From NCBI GenBank assembly GCA_964472565.1, contig CAYYNB010000051.1, positions 1-35,599 of the forward strand: 35,599 bases of DNA, given 5' to 3'. Positions within the stretch are counted from its first letter, which is position 1, and each line of letters starts with the position of its first letter. This DNA comes from DATAMF01 sp964472565. GTDB lineage: Bacteria; Chloroflexota; Anaerolineae; Aggregatilineales; Aggregatilineaceae. The position numbers and the translations under genes were made by a program. Positions 6,470 to 14,613 of the stretch are shown here, one piece after another. The notes under the pieces were generated by a model that worked only from the letters and a program-made list of their open reading frames with translations, did no database searches and was not told where the DNA came from.

Positions 6470-7618
6470 TTAGGTGCCGCGCATACGCGGGTCGAGCGCG
6501 TCGCGCAGACCGTCGCCCAGGAAGTTGAAGGCGAGCGTGGTCATGACCAGCGCCACGCTGGGCACGAGCAGAATGTAACGGTTGGAGAAAAAGCCGCCGT
6601 TGGTGCGCACATCGCTGATCATCGCGCCCCAACTCGGCGTGCCGGGCTGGACACCCAGGCCGATAAAGCTGAGGAAGGCTTCGGTGAAAATGTAGCCGGG
6701 AATCGCCAGCGTTTCAGCGACGATCAGCGGGCCGATGACATTGGGCAGCAGATGGACAAAGATGATGCGGCGGTTGCTGGCCCCGACTGAACGCGCGGCT
6801 TCGACAAATTCCTTCTGGCGGTAAGAGAGCACCTGTCCACGGGCCAGCCGCGCCATGCCGATCCAACTGAGGGAACCGAGCGCGATAAACAGGAACAACA
6901 GCCCCCCCATATCTTTGTTGAGATCAAGCATAAAGCCGACAATGCCACTTTTGTTGCTGTCGCCATATTCGCGCGCGATTTCGGTGAAGAAGACTTGCAG
7001 GAGGATGACGAGGACCAGATAGGGAATGCCGTACATGAAATCGATGATACGCATCATAATATTATCGATGCGGCCTCCGTAGAAGCCCGCGACGATGCCG
7101 TAGATCATGCCGACGAACAGACTCATGACCGCGCCAACCACCCCAACGGACAGCGAAATCTGCGCACCGTAAACGGTTTGGGTCAGCCAGTCTTTACCCG
7201 CATCGTCACCCCCCAACACATAACACCACTGCTTTTGAGTGACATCGGGTTCGGGGCGGAAACAATATTTGTTCTGGACATTGACGCGTGTGCTTTCGGA
7301 CAGCCATCCGCACCAGTAGGGGTTGCGGTCCTGCCCGTCGCGCGCACACAGGCCAGGATCGGGAAAGGCATCCTGCTGGGTGAGATTCGCCGGGTTGATC
7401 TGGTGCCGGGCCTCGGCCCCGGTGCGGACATCGAGCAGCCCGACTTTGGTCCAGAGACTGGCCGTGATGGCGATGAAGAAAATCGAGGCGACCACAAACA
7501 GGGCTACAATCGCCGCTTTATTTTTCCGAAAGAGCCGCCACGCGTCGCGTAAAGGACTGGAACTTGCGTACTTTTCATCTTTTAAAGTAACGGGTTTGGC
7601 GTTGTCAGCTACTGCCAT
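6470..7618 (-). CDS. Dipeptide/oligopeptide ABC transporter permease, DppC/OppC type
   Basis: This is the integral membrane subunit of a peptide-type ABC importer. It has an OppC N-terminal segment with helix 1 near residues 37-58, then the permease core with about five more helices. The cytoplasmic EAA loop is EAARSVGASNRRIIFVHLLPN and the end is NFLGDGLRDALDPR. At 382 aa it is longer than the usual 290-310 because of an extracytoplasmic insertion of about 80 residues between helix 1 and the core, with several Cys (PGLCARDG, YWCGW, KYCF, QWCYV). The start ATG has AAGGAG 10 nt upstream. No OppB, binding protein or ATPase gene adjoins it: upstream is a divergent glycosidase, downstream a toxin-antitoxin pair. 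It must work with subunits encoded elsewhere or be a relic. Confidence 0.9.
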   Translation of the reverse strand: MAVADNAKPVTLKDEKYASSSPLRDAWRLFRKNKAAIVALFVVASIFFIAITASLWTKVGLLDVRTGAEARHQINPANLTQQDAFPDPGLCARDGQDRNPYWCGWLSESTRVNVQNKYCFRPEPDVTQKQWCYVLGGDDAGKDWLTQTVYGAQISLSVGVVGAVMSLFVGMIYGIVAGFYGGRIDNIMMRIIDFMYGIPYLVLVILLQVFFTEIAREYGDSNKSGIVGFMLDLNKDMGGLLFLFIALGSLSWIGMARLARGQVLSYRQKEFVEAARSVGASNRRIIFVHLLPNVIGPLIVAETLAIPGYIFTEAFLSFIGLGVQPGTPSWGAMISDVRTNGGFFSNRYILLVPSVALVMTTLAFNFLGDGLRDALDPRMRGT

Positions 7619-7672
7619 AATGGAATCACTCCTTAATTAAGTGCAGCATGCATGCTTATACCACTGATTTAT

Positions 7673-7702
7673 ACGACAAAAGGTTCAGTTTTCAGCTATA
7701 CT
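7673..7702 (+). promoter_or_regulatory. Probable sigma-70-type promoter of the GH13 gene
   Basis: ACGACA (7673-7678), an 18-bp spacer and TATACT (7697-7702) lie 31 bp before the GH13 start, in the divergent region shared with the permease gene. Confidence 0.45.
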
Positions 7703-7732
7703 TAAGGCTTATTTACCCCAACTGGAGAAACT

Positions 7733-9370
7733 ATGACGCACGATACTTCGTATGCCTGGTGGCAAACCGGAACCGTCTACCAGATTTATCCGCGCAGTTT
7801 TATGGACAGCAACGCAGACGGCGTGGGCGATTTGCAGGGTATCATCAGCCGCCTGGATTATCTGAAAGAGACGCTGGGGATTGATACGATCTGGATCAGC
7901 CCGATCTATCCTTCTCCGATGGCGGATTTTGGGTATGATGTGGCGGACTATACCGATATTCATCCCCTGTTTGGCGATCTGGCAACGTTTGACCGGCTGC
8001 TGGCCGAAGTTCACCGGCGGGGGATGCATCTGATTCTGGATTTTGTGCCGAACCATACTTCGGATGAACACCGCTGGTTTGTCGAAGCGCGCCAGGCGCG
8101 CAGCAGCGCCAAACGGGACTGGTATATCTGGCGGGACGCGAAAGCGGATCGCAGTATGCCGAATTAGTGGGGCAGCGCGTTCGGCGGCCCGGCGTGGGAA
8201 TGGGATGCGGCGACGGGGCAGTATTATCTGCACCTGTTCGACAAAAAACAGCCCGATCTCAACTGGCGGAATCCTGAAGTGCGGGCGGCGATGTTCGACG
8301 TGCTGCGCTTCTGGCTGGATCGCGGGGTGGATGGGTTCCGGGTGGACGTGGCGGGCTTCATGATCAAGGATGAGGCGCTGCGCGACAATCCTTACAACGG
8401 GTATCCGGCGGGGGGCAAGCTGCCGAATAATATCTGGGCGTGGCAGGAACACGTGTATGATATGGACCGGCCCGAAGTCCACGATCTGATCCGCGAATTC
8501 CGACGGATCACGGACAGCTACGACGGGGATCGGGTGCTGATCGGGGAAGTGTTTTACCGCCCGATAGCACGCTGGATCAAATATTATGGACAGCCGACGG
8601 ATGATGGGCGGTTGAGCGGGTATCATCTGCCGTTCAACTTTGGGCTGATGGGCCAACCCTGGCGGGCGGATGCGTTCCGCGCGGCAGTCAACGAGATCGA
8701 AGACGCGCTGCCCACGCAGGCGTGGCCGAATAATGTGCTGGGGAACCACGACTCGCCGCGCCTCGCCAGCCGGTTTGGGCCTGAGATTGTGCGGGTGGCG
8801 GCGGTGATGCTGCTGACGCTGCGCGGCACGCCGACGATCTATATGGGGGAAGAGATCGGGATGGAAAACGGCGAGATTCCGGCGGACCGGCTGCAAGACC
8901 CGCCTGCGCTGATCATCGGTCCTGAAGCGGGGCGCGATCCGTGCCGGACGCCGTTCCAGTGGTCGGCGGACAGTTATACCGGATTCTCGACGGTGGAACC
9001 CTGGCTCCCGGTGGCGGCGGGGTATGAGACGCGCAATGTCGAGGCGCAACTGAAGGAGCCGCGATCCGTACTTGCGCTGTATCAAAAACTGTTGCAGTAT
9101 CGCAGGGAGACGCCCGCGTTAAACCGGGGCGCGTACCGCTCGCTGGACGCGGTGCCCGCCGATTGTTTTGTGTTTCTGCGCACCTATGCCGATCAGCGGC
9201 GGCTGGTGGTGCTGAATTTTGGCAGCGGGGCGCATACGCTCAAACTGGATGATCTCGCGGCGACGGCAGAAGGACGTGTCGCGCTGTCTACGGAACTGGA
9301 TCGCAGTGGGGTTGAGGCGCTGGCAAGTCTGACGCTGCGGCCCTATGAAGGTGTTGTATTAGAACTGTGA
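7733..9370 (+). pseudogene. GH13 alpha-glucosidase/oligo-1,6-glucosidase gene with an in-frame TAG
   Basis: The frame encodes a full-length GH13 enzyme (545 codons) but codon 145, at 8165-8167, is TAG, in the loop before WGSAFGGPAWEWD. Homology continues in the same frame on both sides, so this is a point nonsense change and not a frameshift. Upstream of it are the (beta/alpha)8 barrel start (WWQTGTVYQIYPRSF) and region I, DFVPNHTS (Asp103). Downstream are region II, GFRVDVAGF (nucleophile Asp205), region III, LIGEVFY (acid/base Glu272), and region IV, NHD (Asp340), so all catalytic carboxylates lie after the stop. The start ATG has GGAGAA upstream. The natural substrate would be short alpha-glucosides. 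It may be a recent pseudogene, a sequence error, or a site of readthrough; the rest shows no decay. Confidence 0.85.
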
Positions 9371-9408
9371 GCATGCCTGCTCTCGGCTGAGGGCGGCTGA
9401 GGACCCTT

Positions 9409-11139
9409 ATGGATAAGACGGTATTAGATACACTTTTTGCGGAGCACGCCCTGAAGGCTGAGGTGCAGCCGGTCACGGTTACGGCAGACGAGCTGGTGCA
9501 TGTGGTGGGGGCGCAGGAACCGATCCGCGAGCAGCCGGACGAACGGGCGCGGATGCTGTTGGCGCTGCGCTGGCTGACCATCGAGACGCTTAACATTATG
9601 CTGCCCGAAATGGAGCGGCTTGATCGGGTGGCGACGGTGCAGCAGGCGGCACGGACCTGGGTCAAACAGGCGGCTAAAAAGGATGATCCCACCGAACGGG
9701 AACAGGTCCGGTGGGTCTTTGAAAAAACACGTTCGCACGAGAGCAAGCAGCAGATCGCGCAGCGGGTCTGGCTGGCGCTGGTGCTGTATGGCATGGATTA
9801 TCGCGGCCTCCGGTTCGACTCGGAAGGCCAGATTCACTGGGATGAAGGGACGGTGGGCCGGATCGGGCTGTCGCCGGATGCGGCGCTTGATCTGGCATGG
9901 TCGCAACCGGCCCGGCAGGTGTATGTATCCAGTTTTCGCCAGCCGGATGGGGCGATCACACGCGGCAAAGGCCGCCATCGCTGGCATGTATACCGCTTAA
10001 CCGTGAGCGCGGAGGCCGCCTTTTTGTTCGAGCGGCGCACGAAGATCGAACAGCAGCGCGTGGCGCTGATCGTGGCGAGCGAAACGTTCGCGACTCAGCC
10101 GCTGCTGCCGCGCGATTTTTACGGCGGGGACGAATTTCAACAGGCGTGTATCGACGCGCAGGACCAGCAGTTCGCGGAGATTCTGGTGCTGTCGCCACAG
10201 CACGGCGTGATTTCGCTGGATGACACCGTGCCCTCGGAGCGCGAATGGGACGAGGTGATCGAGCGCAACCTGTGGTCGTGGCAGTTGACCGCCGCGCAGC
10301 GTTTGGGGGCGTATCTGTTTGGCGCGCGCCCGGCGAATCTGCCCAAGCTGAAAGGGCAGGATTATAACTGGTGGGTGTGGCTCAACGCCGCGTCGAGTTA
10401 TGAATTTACGGTGTTCGGCGGCGGATTCCCGGTGCGGATTCTGTTCGATCATCTGCTGCGGGCGCGGACCCGACTGCCGGAAAGCTGGCCGCGCGTGGTG
10501 CTGGTCGATGAGCGCGACGGGTACGATATTGGCGACTTTGACGACGACTTCGATTATGATTTTGATGAGGACGAGTTCGAGGACGATGAGGACGATGTTC
10601 AGAATATTATGCAGGACATCGACCAACTGCTGGATTGGGCGGGCGAATTTGTGACACTGGTCAGCGTGTATGTGCCGCCGACGGGCGAAACCTGGGAACT
10701 CGCGCCCGATGAGGCGATCATCCCGACGCGGCTGCTGACCGAAACCGGGATGGACATCGAAGATCTGCTCGATCTGTTGATGGACATCTCGCTGCTGCTC
10801 AACCAGCCGATCCCGTTCGCGCTGCTGGTCAACGCGCCGATGCTGGTGTCGGTGCTGCTGCAAATTACGCACAGCCTGGTGCATGATGAGCGCGACGCGA
10901 TCCCCGATCTGCTGGACGTGTTCCAGGACGGCGTGATCCGGCAGTATATCGAGAGCGTGATGCAGGAGACGAGCCTGGAAGATCGCTTGTGCGGCGTGCT
11001 GACGCTGACGGAACAGGTGCAACTGCTGGCGATCTCGATTCCGCGTGACGTGAGCGAACAGCTTCTGGTGTGGCTGCAAACGCATATCGCGCTGCGGCTG
11101 CGGCAGCGGATCATGGGGACGGACGAAGAAGAGGATTAA
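9409..11139 (+). CDS. Large uncharacterised protein with DUF6884-like domain and acidic linker
   Basis: The protein has 576 aa. Residues about 1-210 are mostly helical, with a Trp-rich segment. Residues about 214-305 (from RVALIVASETF through ILVLSPQHGVISLDD to the EW of the next helix) have the layout of DUF6884. In that family a beta strand, an LSxxHGxxxxD motif and a following EW helix recur; its function is unknown. Residues about 374-398 form a run made almost only of Asp, Glu, Phe and Tyr. The rest is helical and Leu-rich. No signal peptide or membrane helix is visible, so it is probably cytoplasmic. It starts 38 bp after the GH13 gene on the same strand and may be cotranscribed with it. 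The family match is from motif pattern only. Confidence 0.6.
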   Translation: MDKTVLDTLFAEHALKAEVQPVTVTADELVHVVGAQEPIREQPDERARMLLALRWLTIETLNIMLPEMERLDRVATVQQAARTWVKQAAKKDDPTEREQVRWVFEKTRSHESKQQIAQRVWLALVLYGMDYRGLRFDSEGQIHWDEGTVGRIGLSPDAALDLAWSQPARQVYVSSFRQPDGAITRGKGRHRWHVYRLTVSAEAAFLFERRTKIEQQRVALIVASETFATQPLLPRDFYGGDEFQQACIDAQDQQFAEILVLSPQHGVISLDDTVPSEREWDEVIERNLWSWQLTAAQRLGAYLFGARPANLPKLKGQDYNWWVWLNAASSYEFTVFGGGFPVRILFDHLLRARTRLPESWPRVVLVDERDGYDIGDFDDDFDYDFDEDEFEDDEDDVQNIMQDIDQLLDWAGEFVTLVSVYVPPTGETWELAPDEAIIPTRLLTETGMDIEDLLDLLMDISLLLNQPIPFALLVNAPMLVSVLLQITHSLVHDERDAIPDLLDVFQDGVIRQYIESVMQETSLEDRLCGVLTLTEQVQLLAISIPRDVSEQLLVWLQTHIALRLRQRIMGTDEEED

Positions 11140-11155
11140 GTCCGGTGAATGGTGA

Positions 11156-11184
11156 AACACCCCGGCGGATCGGGGTGTTTTTTT
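11156..11184 (+). terminator. Intrinsic terminator
   Basis: ACACCCC and GGGGTGT form a stem around a GC-rich loop, followed by seven T. It ends the GH13/DUF6884-like transcription unit. Confidence 0.9.
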
Positions 11185-11294
11185 GTATAAGGGCAGCTAA
11201 CAGACGGGTTTGAAATAGAAAAGCGAATCAGCGAAACAACTATTTTCTAACAGGCCCCCGGTTAGGATATGGTAAAAGCAGGCTACTTATTTAA

Positions 11295-11393
11295 CCTTAA
11301 TGGGGATAAAAGTAGCCTTAATTGGGATAAATGTGGGATAGATTTAGGCTTAATGGGGCGAGATTCAGCTTAAATGGTGGGGATTCAGGCTAG
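11295..11393. repeat. Degenerate tandem repeat with CTTAATGGGG core
   Basis: Four diverged units begin near 11296, 11317, 11349 and 11369. Each has a core like CTTAATGGGG followed by (G)ATAAA or GATTCAG. Unit length varies from about 20 to 33 bp and the units are not identical. No gene is seen in the 310-bp gap 11140-11449 apart from this and the terminator. Confidence 0.5.
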
Positions 11394-11449
11394 ATCGCGG
11401 CCCTGACGTGTTCGCATGGGGGCGGCGCAGGTATCTTGTGAAGTAAAGC

Positions 11450-11740
11450 CTAGGGGTGGAGGTTGGGATCGTCTGTTGTCAAGCCTTCAGCCGCTGCCGC
11501 CGATAGAAGCCGAGAATCGGCTGAAACAAAGCTAAGTGGGGCGAGTCCGGCGGCCACCAACCGATCATTACTTTCCAGGGCTGAGGCTAACTGAATCGAA
11601 TCGTAAGCACGTAACGGGTAAAATTCAAGCAAATCCTCAGCCCGTTGAACCACGCTCGCCGTTAATCCTACGACGCGATATTCACGGCTGGCATGACGAT
11701 CAATTAACAGGCGAATAGCATGGGCCCGACATTCCGAGAG
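11450..11740 (-). pseudogene. Truncated VapC-like PIN-domain toxin (C-terminal part)
   Basis: The frame from just after a TGA (11741-11743) to the stop at 11450 gives 97 codons matching the C-terminal two thirds of a VapC PIN toxin. It reads HAIRLLIDRHASREYRVV, then YPLRAYDSIQLASAL, then PLSFVSADSRLLSAA and a TDDPNLHP end. The conserved Asp in RAYDSIQLA and the one in SADSRLL are present. The N-terminal strand with the first catalytic Asp is absent, because the frame is closed by TGA just before SECRAHA. No antitoxin gene is adjacent. It is therefore a fragment and presumably inactive. The break coincides with the first copy of the 46-bp repeat. Confidence 0.75.
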
Positions 11741-11770
11741 TCAATCGGACAAAACATAGAATTTCAGAAC
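11725..11770. repeat. 46-bp direct repeat, copy 1
   Basis: It begins CCCGACATTC and contains CGGACAAAAC and TAGAATTT. It is similar, with one indel, to 12976-13021. On the minus strand both copies encode LKFYVLSD followed by a stop codon. Copy 1 sits at the broken 5' end of the VapC remnant. Confidence 0.7.
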
Positions 11771-11896
11771 TGGGTCCCATCTCATACTATGTCGCCAGCA
11801 GATTGACGCGTGTGTTTGATCAATGGTGCCCTAGCATGACATCTGAGAGCGCATGCTCGAATCTGTGGCAATCAACCCTGGTTTCCTATGGGGCGT

Positions 11897-12805
11897 CTAG
11901 GAAAAGGGCCAGGACGGCAGCGGTTCGCGTTTGTCAAGCCAGTCCTGGGGGATTCCGTCATAACCTGCTACTAGCGAGACAATACCACCAATTATGGCAC
12001 AAGTTGTGTCGGTATCACCGCCGGCTGAAACAGACTGCCAGATGGCCTCTTCAAAATCATGCCGGTACATGGTTGCACACCAGATTGCAAAAGGTACGGT
12101 TCGTTGTGCGCTCATATCCATACCATTCCCGAGATGTTCTGCCGCCTGGGAAATGGTCGTACCATCGGGTAGGTTTGCGGCGTCTATACACCCCTGACGC
12201 ACCTCACCATCTGGCAGGTGTTGGATGACGCGCTCGATGAACTGCTTTGGAGGAATACCGGGGTCGTTCCGAGTCTGGTAGGCGATACTGGCAGCCAATG
12301 CAACCGCGATGGCACCGTTGATGCCTTCAGGATGCGCATGAGTGACTTCTGCTGATGCTTTGGCGTTGGAAACAACCGCAGACAAGTCATCTGCGAAGTA
12401 TGCACCGATCAGAGAAGCGCGCATCGCGCCGCCGTTACCATAAGACCCTTGTCCGTCATAGAAGCTCCGGCTCGCTTCGCGCCAATGCAACCCGTTCTGG
12501 ATACGCGCTACAAGTGCGCGCATTCCTCGCCCATAACCACAGCTGCGGTTGTAGTGTGTAATGAAGCTATCGGCGAGCGCATCCTGATCGACATATCCAT
12601 GTGTGCGGAGAACAGCGTAAATGGATAATGCCATATTAGTGTCATCGGTAAAACGCCATTCACCAGAAGGTGGTACGCGATTAGTGATAAAGTGAGAGGG
12701 CTGCGAGGAGCTGCTCAACTCAAAGAAACCACCCAGTGCATCTCCGACAGAAAGGCCCTCAAGTGATAATCGTGCCAACGCAAGCTGTTCCGTGGGTGTT
12801 GTCAT
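11897..12805 (-). CDS. ADP-ribosylglycohydrolase family protein
   Basis: This is a DraG/ARH-type hydrolase that removes ADP-ribose from modified proteins, nucleic acids or small molecules using two divalent metals. The fold's metal-site motifs are visible: FTDDTNMAL near residue 50, GNGGAMRASLIG in the middle, HAHPEG, and SAGGDTDTTCAIIGG near the C-terminus. The start chosen is ATG 12805 (MTTPTEQLALARL), 302 aa, which begins just before the first family helix; an upstream in-frame ATG at 12859 would add 18 residues unlike the family. The gene stands alone between two copies of the 46-bp repeat, downstream of no ADP-ribosyltransferase. The substrate is unknown. Confidence 0.92.
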   Translation of the reverse strand: MTTPTEQLALARLSLEGLSVGDALGGFFELSSSSQPSHFITNRVPPSGEWRFTDDTNMALSIYAVLRTHGYVDQDALADSFITHYNRSCGYGRGMRALVARIQNGLHWREASRSFYDGQGSYGNGGAMRASLIGAYFADDLSAVVSNAKASAEVTHAHPEGINGAIAVALAASIAYQTRNDPGIPPKQFIERVIQHLPDGEVRQGCIDAANLPDGTTISQAAEHLGNGMDMSAQRTVPFAIWCATMYRHDFEEAIWQSVSAGGDTDTTCAIIGGIVSLVAGYDGIPQDWLDKREPLPSWPFS

Positions 12806-12975
12806 AATATCACCGTGATTAGAATGGGTGGTGCCCGGCTGGTGTCTCCAACCGTCCACGCGAATTGTTTCCTCGTCAACTTGGCGACCACTTGCAGCCC
12901 CAGCAAAAACCGTCTGGTATCAGGAATAGTGACTGCCGCGGAGCCGGTCCTTTTTTATCGAATCAGATTTTAGCC

Positions 12976-13021
12976 CCCGACATTCTGAGGGGCTAGTCCG
13001 ACAAAACGTAGAATTTGAGTA
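12976..13021. repeat. 46-bp direct repeat, copy 2
   Basis: This is the second copy of the repeat at 11725-11770. The two copies lie 1.25 kb apart and bracket the ADP-ribosylglycohydrolase gene. On the minus strand it encodes ILKFYVLSD then TAG. Confidence 0.7.
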
Positions 13022-13124
13022 TCGGTTCACCCAGTAAGGCGGCGATTTGCAGGTGGACCGGCTCGACGTTGAGCACCAGGCGTTTATGCAGGGCAGCGGC
13101 ATGGATCAGTATACTCCCCATCAT
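12993..13124 (-). other. 43-codon open frame, possible gene fragment
   Basis: From ATG 13124 the frame encodes IHAAALHKRLVLNVEPVH and ends in ILKFYVLSD, the sequence shared with copy 1 of the 46-bp repeat. The composition looks like the C-terminus of a real protein and not random translation, but I cannot name the family and the start lacks a ribosome site. It may be the surviving end of a duplicated gene. It lies in the 328-bp gap 12806-13133, where nothing else was seen. Confidence 0.25.
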
Positions 13125-13133
13125 TGTAGCAGA

Positions 13134-13523
13134 TTAGCGGTGGCTGCGGGAGTTCTGCGCGGCGAGCAGATCGGCCAGGGCGACGGATTCGCCGTCGCTG
13201 CTCTGCATCTCTTCGATCAGGCGCTGTTTTAACTGCTGGCGCTCGCTGTCGTCCATCAATTCGAGCAGCAGCGCCAGCCGGGAATTGGGATTCTCGTTGG
13301 CTTGAGCGCGTTTGGCTTTTTCGTCGTCGGCATGGGTTTTATCGTCTTCAATCTGGTCAATGCCCCAGACCATCCACAAGATGAGGCAGGTGCCGAGCGA
13401 GGCCAGCAACCCAATTTTCATAATGGCGTCATTGTCAGAGGCTATCAGCGCGACCAGCCCCATCGTCACCCAAATGAAAAACGAGGCGATCATATTCGTA
13501 AGAATCGGATTTAAGCGGTTCAT
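13134..13523 (-). CDS. Hypothetical protein with two membrane helices, 129 aa
   Basis: Two hydrophobic helices (about residues 9-28 and 35-55) are followed by a charged cytoplasmic tail of about 75 residues. The tail contains an amphipathic helix RLALLLELMDDSERQQLKQR. This two-helix plus charged-tail layout recurs in small Chloroflexota proteins of unknown role; I see no enzyme motif. The start ATG 13523 has GGTAGGGGA upstream. It lies 64 bp downstream of the 303-aa hypothetical gene on the same strand and is probably cotranscribed with it. It may be a small membrane regulator or protein-interaction platform, but the sequence does not decide this. Confidence 0.65.
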   Translation of the reverse strand: MNRLNPILTNMIASFFIWVTMGLVALIASDNDAIMKIGLLASLGTCLILWMVWGIDQIEDDKTHADDEKAKRAQANENPNSRLALLLELMDDSERQQLKQRLIEEMQSSDGESVALADLLAAQNSRSHR

Positions 13524-13587
13524 GTTCCCCTACCTAGCGTTCAATATTCTGTGAACGATTACGCAATTCGCCGCCGAATGTTGCACA

Positions 13588-14499
13588 CTAGAGCCAATTT
13601 TTATCCTCTTCGTCTTCGTCGCTGAACAGGCCATCAATGAACGATGCAAAGGGGCTGTCATCCGGCAGCCTGTCATCGGTCTGCGGCGCGGGATCCGCTG
13701 CGGGCTTCGGGGGGCGGCGGGCGGTGCGTTCGAGCGAATCCGTTTCCATTTTATGCAGCCAGCCGGGCGGCGGCAGTGTAGCCGGATCAAAGCGTTCTTC
13801 CATCTGCTGGATGGCTTCGAGCAGCCGCGCGTTAAACACGGCGTGATCGGTCATGGTGATGTCTTTTGAAATGTCCTGATAGGCGCTGCGGGCGTAGCGG
13901 TAGACGCCGACCACTTTGGCATGGGCCTGCGAGGGGAACGAGACGGCGATCTCATCGTGCCCGGCGAGCATGATCATCTGGTAAAACGAGGCAATATCAT
14001 AATGCGATACCAGCGTGCGGAAGGGATAGGGGTCTTCGCCCTGTGTCACCTGGCCGGGTTCGGGGGGCAGGCCGATGACCATCCGGGGGCGGCGATCCAC
14101 CGGGATACCCAACTCTTCTTTGATGCGGTTGCGCATGGGACGCCACGCGCCGATGGCAAATTCTGTTACCCATTCGTCATCACTGCCCATCATGGTCGAA
14201 AATCCCATCAGATACATGAGCATTTCGATGATGGCGTCCACAAAAATAGCGGGCGCAGAGGAATAGAGGATCAACTCGTCCTGATCGAGATCGAAGGTGA
14301 ACTTGTCTACCAGCGCTAAGTCCTGGTGGAGCAGCGCGTTGGCCTCGTCAACATAGAGGTAAACAGCCTGGGGATAGAGCAGCAGCACGCGCCGGATATA
14401 ATCGAGCGTGACCGGGTCGAGGTGATAGTCCTGGTTAAGCTGCCAGATGGAACGGTCAATATCGTTGGGGTCCAATAAGGTGCGTTTGTCGGCACTCAT
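13588..14499 (-). CDS. Hypothetical protein, 303 aa
   Basis: A soluble protein that I do not recognise. Residues 1-215 appear mixed alpha/beta, with a conserved-looking start (DIDRSIWQLNQDYHLDPVT) and several Met- and Tyr-rich hydrophobic stretches that are too short or too polar for membrane helices. Residues about 240-285 are Pro/Arg/Asp-rich and probably disordered. The end is acidic (FSDEDEEDKNWL). It is divergent from the kinase gene, with 114 bp between the starts; that gap holds a TATAAT on the minus strand (14577-14582) but no matching -35. It heads a two-gene unit with the membrane protein at 13134-13523. Confidence 0.7.
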   Translation of the reverse strand: MSADKRTLLDPNDIDRSIWQLNQDYHLDPVTLDYIRRVLLLYPQAVYLYVDEANALLHQDLALVDKFTFDLDQDELILYSSAPAIFVDAIIEMLMYLMGFSTMMGSDDEWVTEFAIGAWRPMRNRIKEELGIPVDRRPRMVIGLPPEPGQVTQGEDPYPFRTLVSHYDIASFYQMIMLAGHDEIAVSFPSQAHAKVVGVYRYARSAYQDISKDITMTDHAVFNARLLEAIQQMEERFDPATLPPPGWLHKMETDSLERTARRPPKPAADPAPQTDDRLPDDSPFASFIDGLFSDEDEEDKNWL

Positions 14500-14613
14500 G
14501 GTTGATTCCTATTCCGCTTGCGGATGAACGCCAGTCCTGTAGAATTAGTATTATCGAATTCTCTCTTTTCCCCTCTATTATAGATCAGGGTTGCCCGTAT
14601 TAGGAGGCTGATT

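Noticed and set aside
7709..9085. 458-codon frame opposite the GH13 gene
   Set aside because: It is Arg/Pro/His-rich antisense translation with no motifs, while the + strand has all GH13 regions.
8279..9370. Independent gene for the second half of the GH13 protein
   Set aside because: It would lack the first part of the catalytic barrel, including region I, and has no ribosome site. The single gene with a nonsense codon explains it better.
9997..11160. 387-codon frame opposite the DUF6884-like gene
   Set aside because: It is low-complexity antisense translation without a ribosome site; the + strand frame is continuous and protein-like.
11295..11393. CRISPR array
   Set aside because: The units are not identical, spacing is 20-33 bp, no unique spacers are seen and there is no cas gene.
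11725..13021. Insertion sequence
   Set aside because: The repeats are direct, not terminal inverted, and the only gene inside is an ADP-ribosylglycohydrolase with no transposase.
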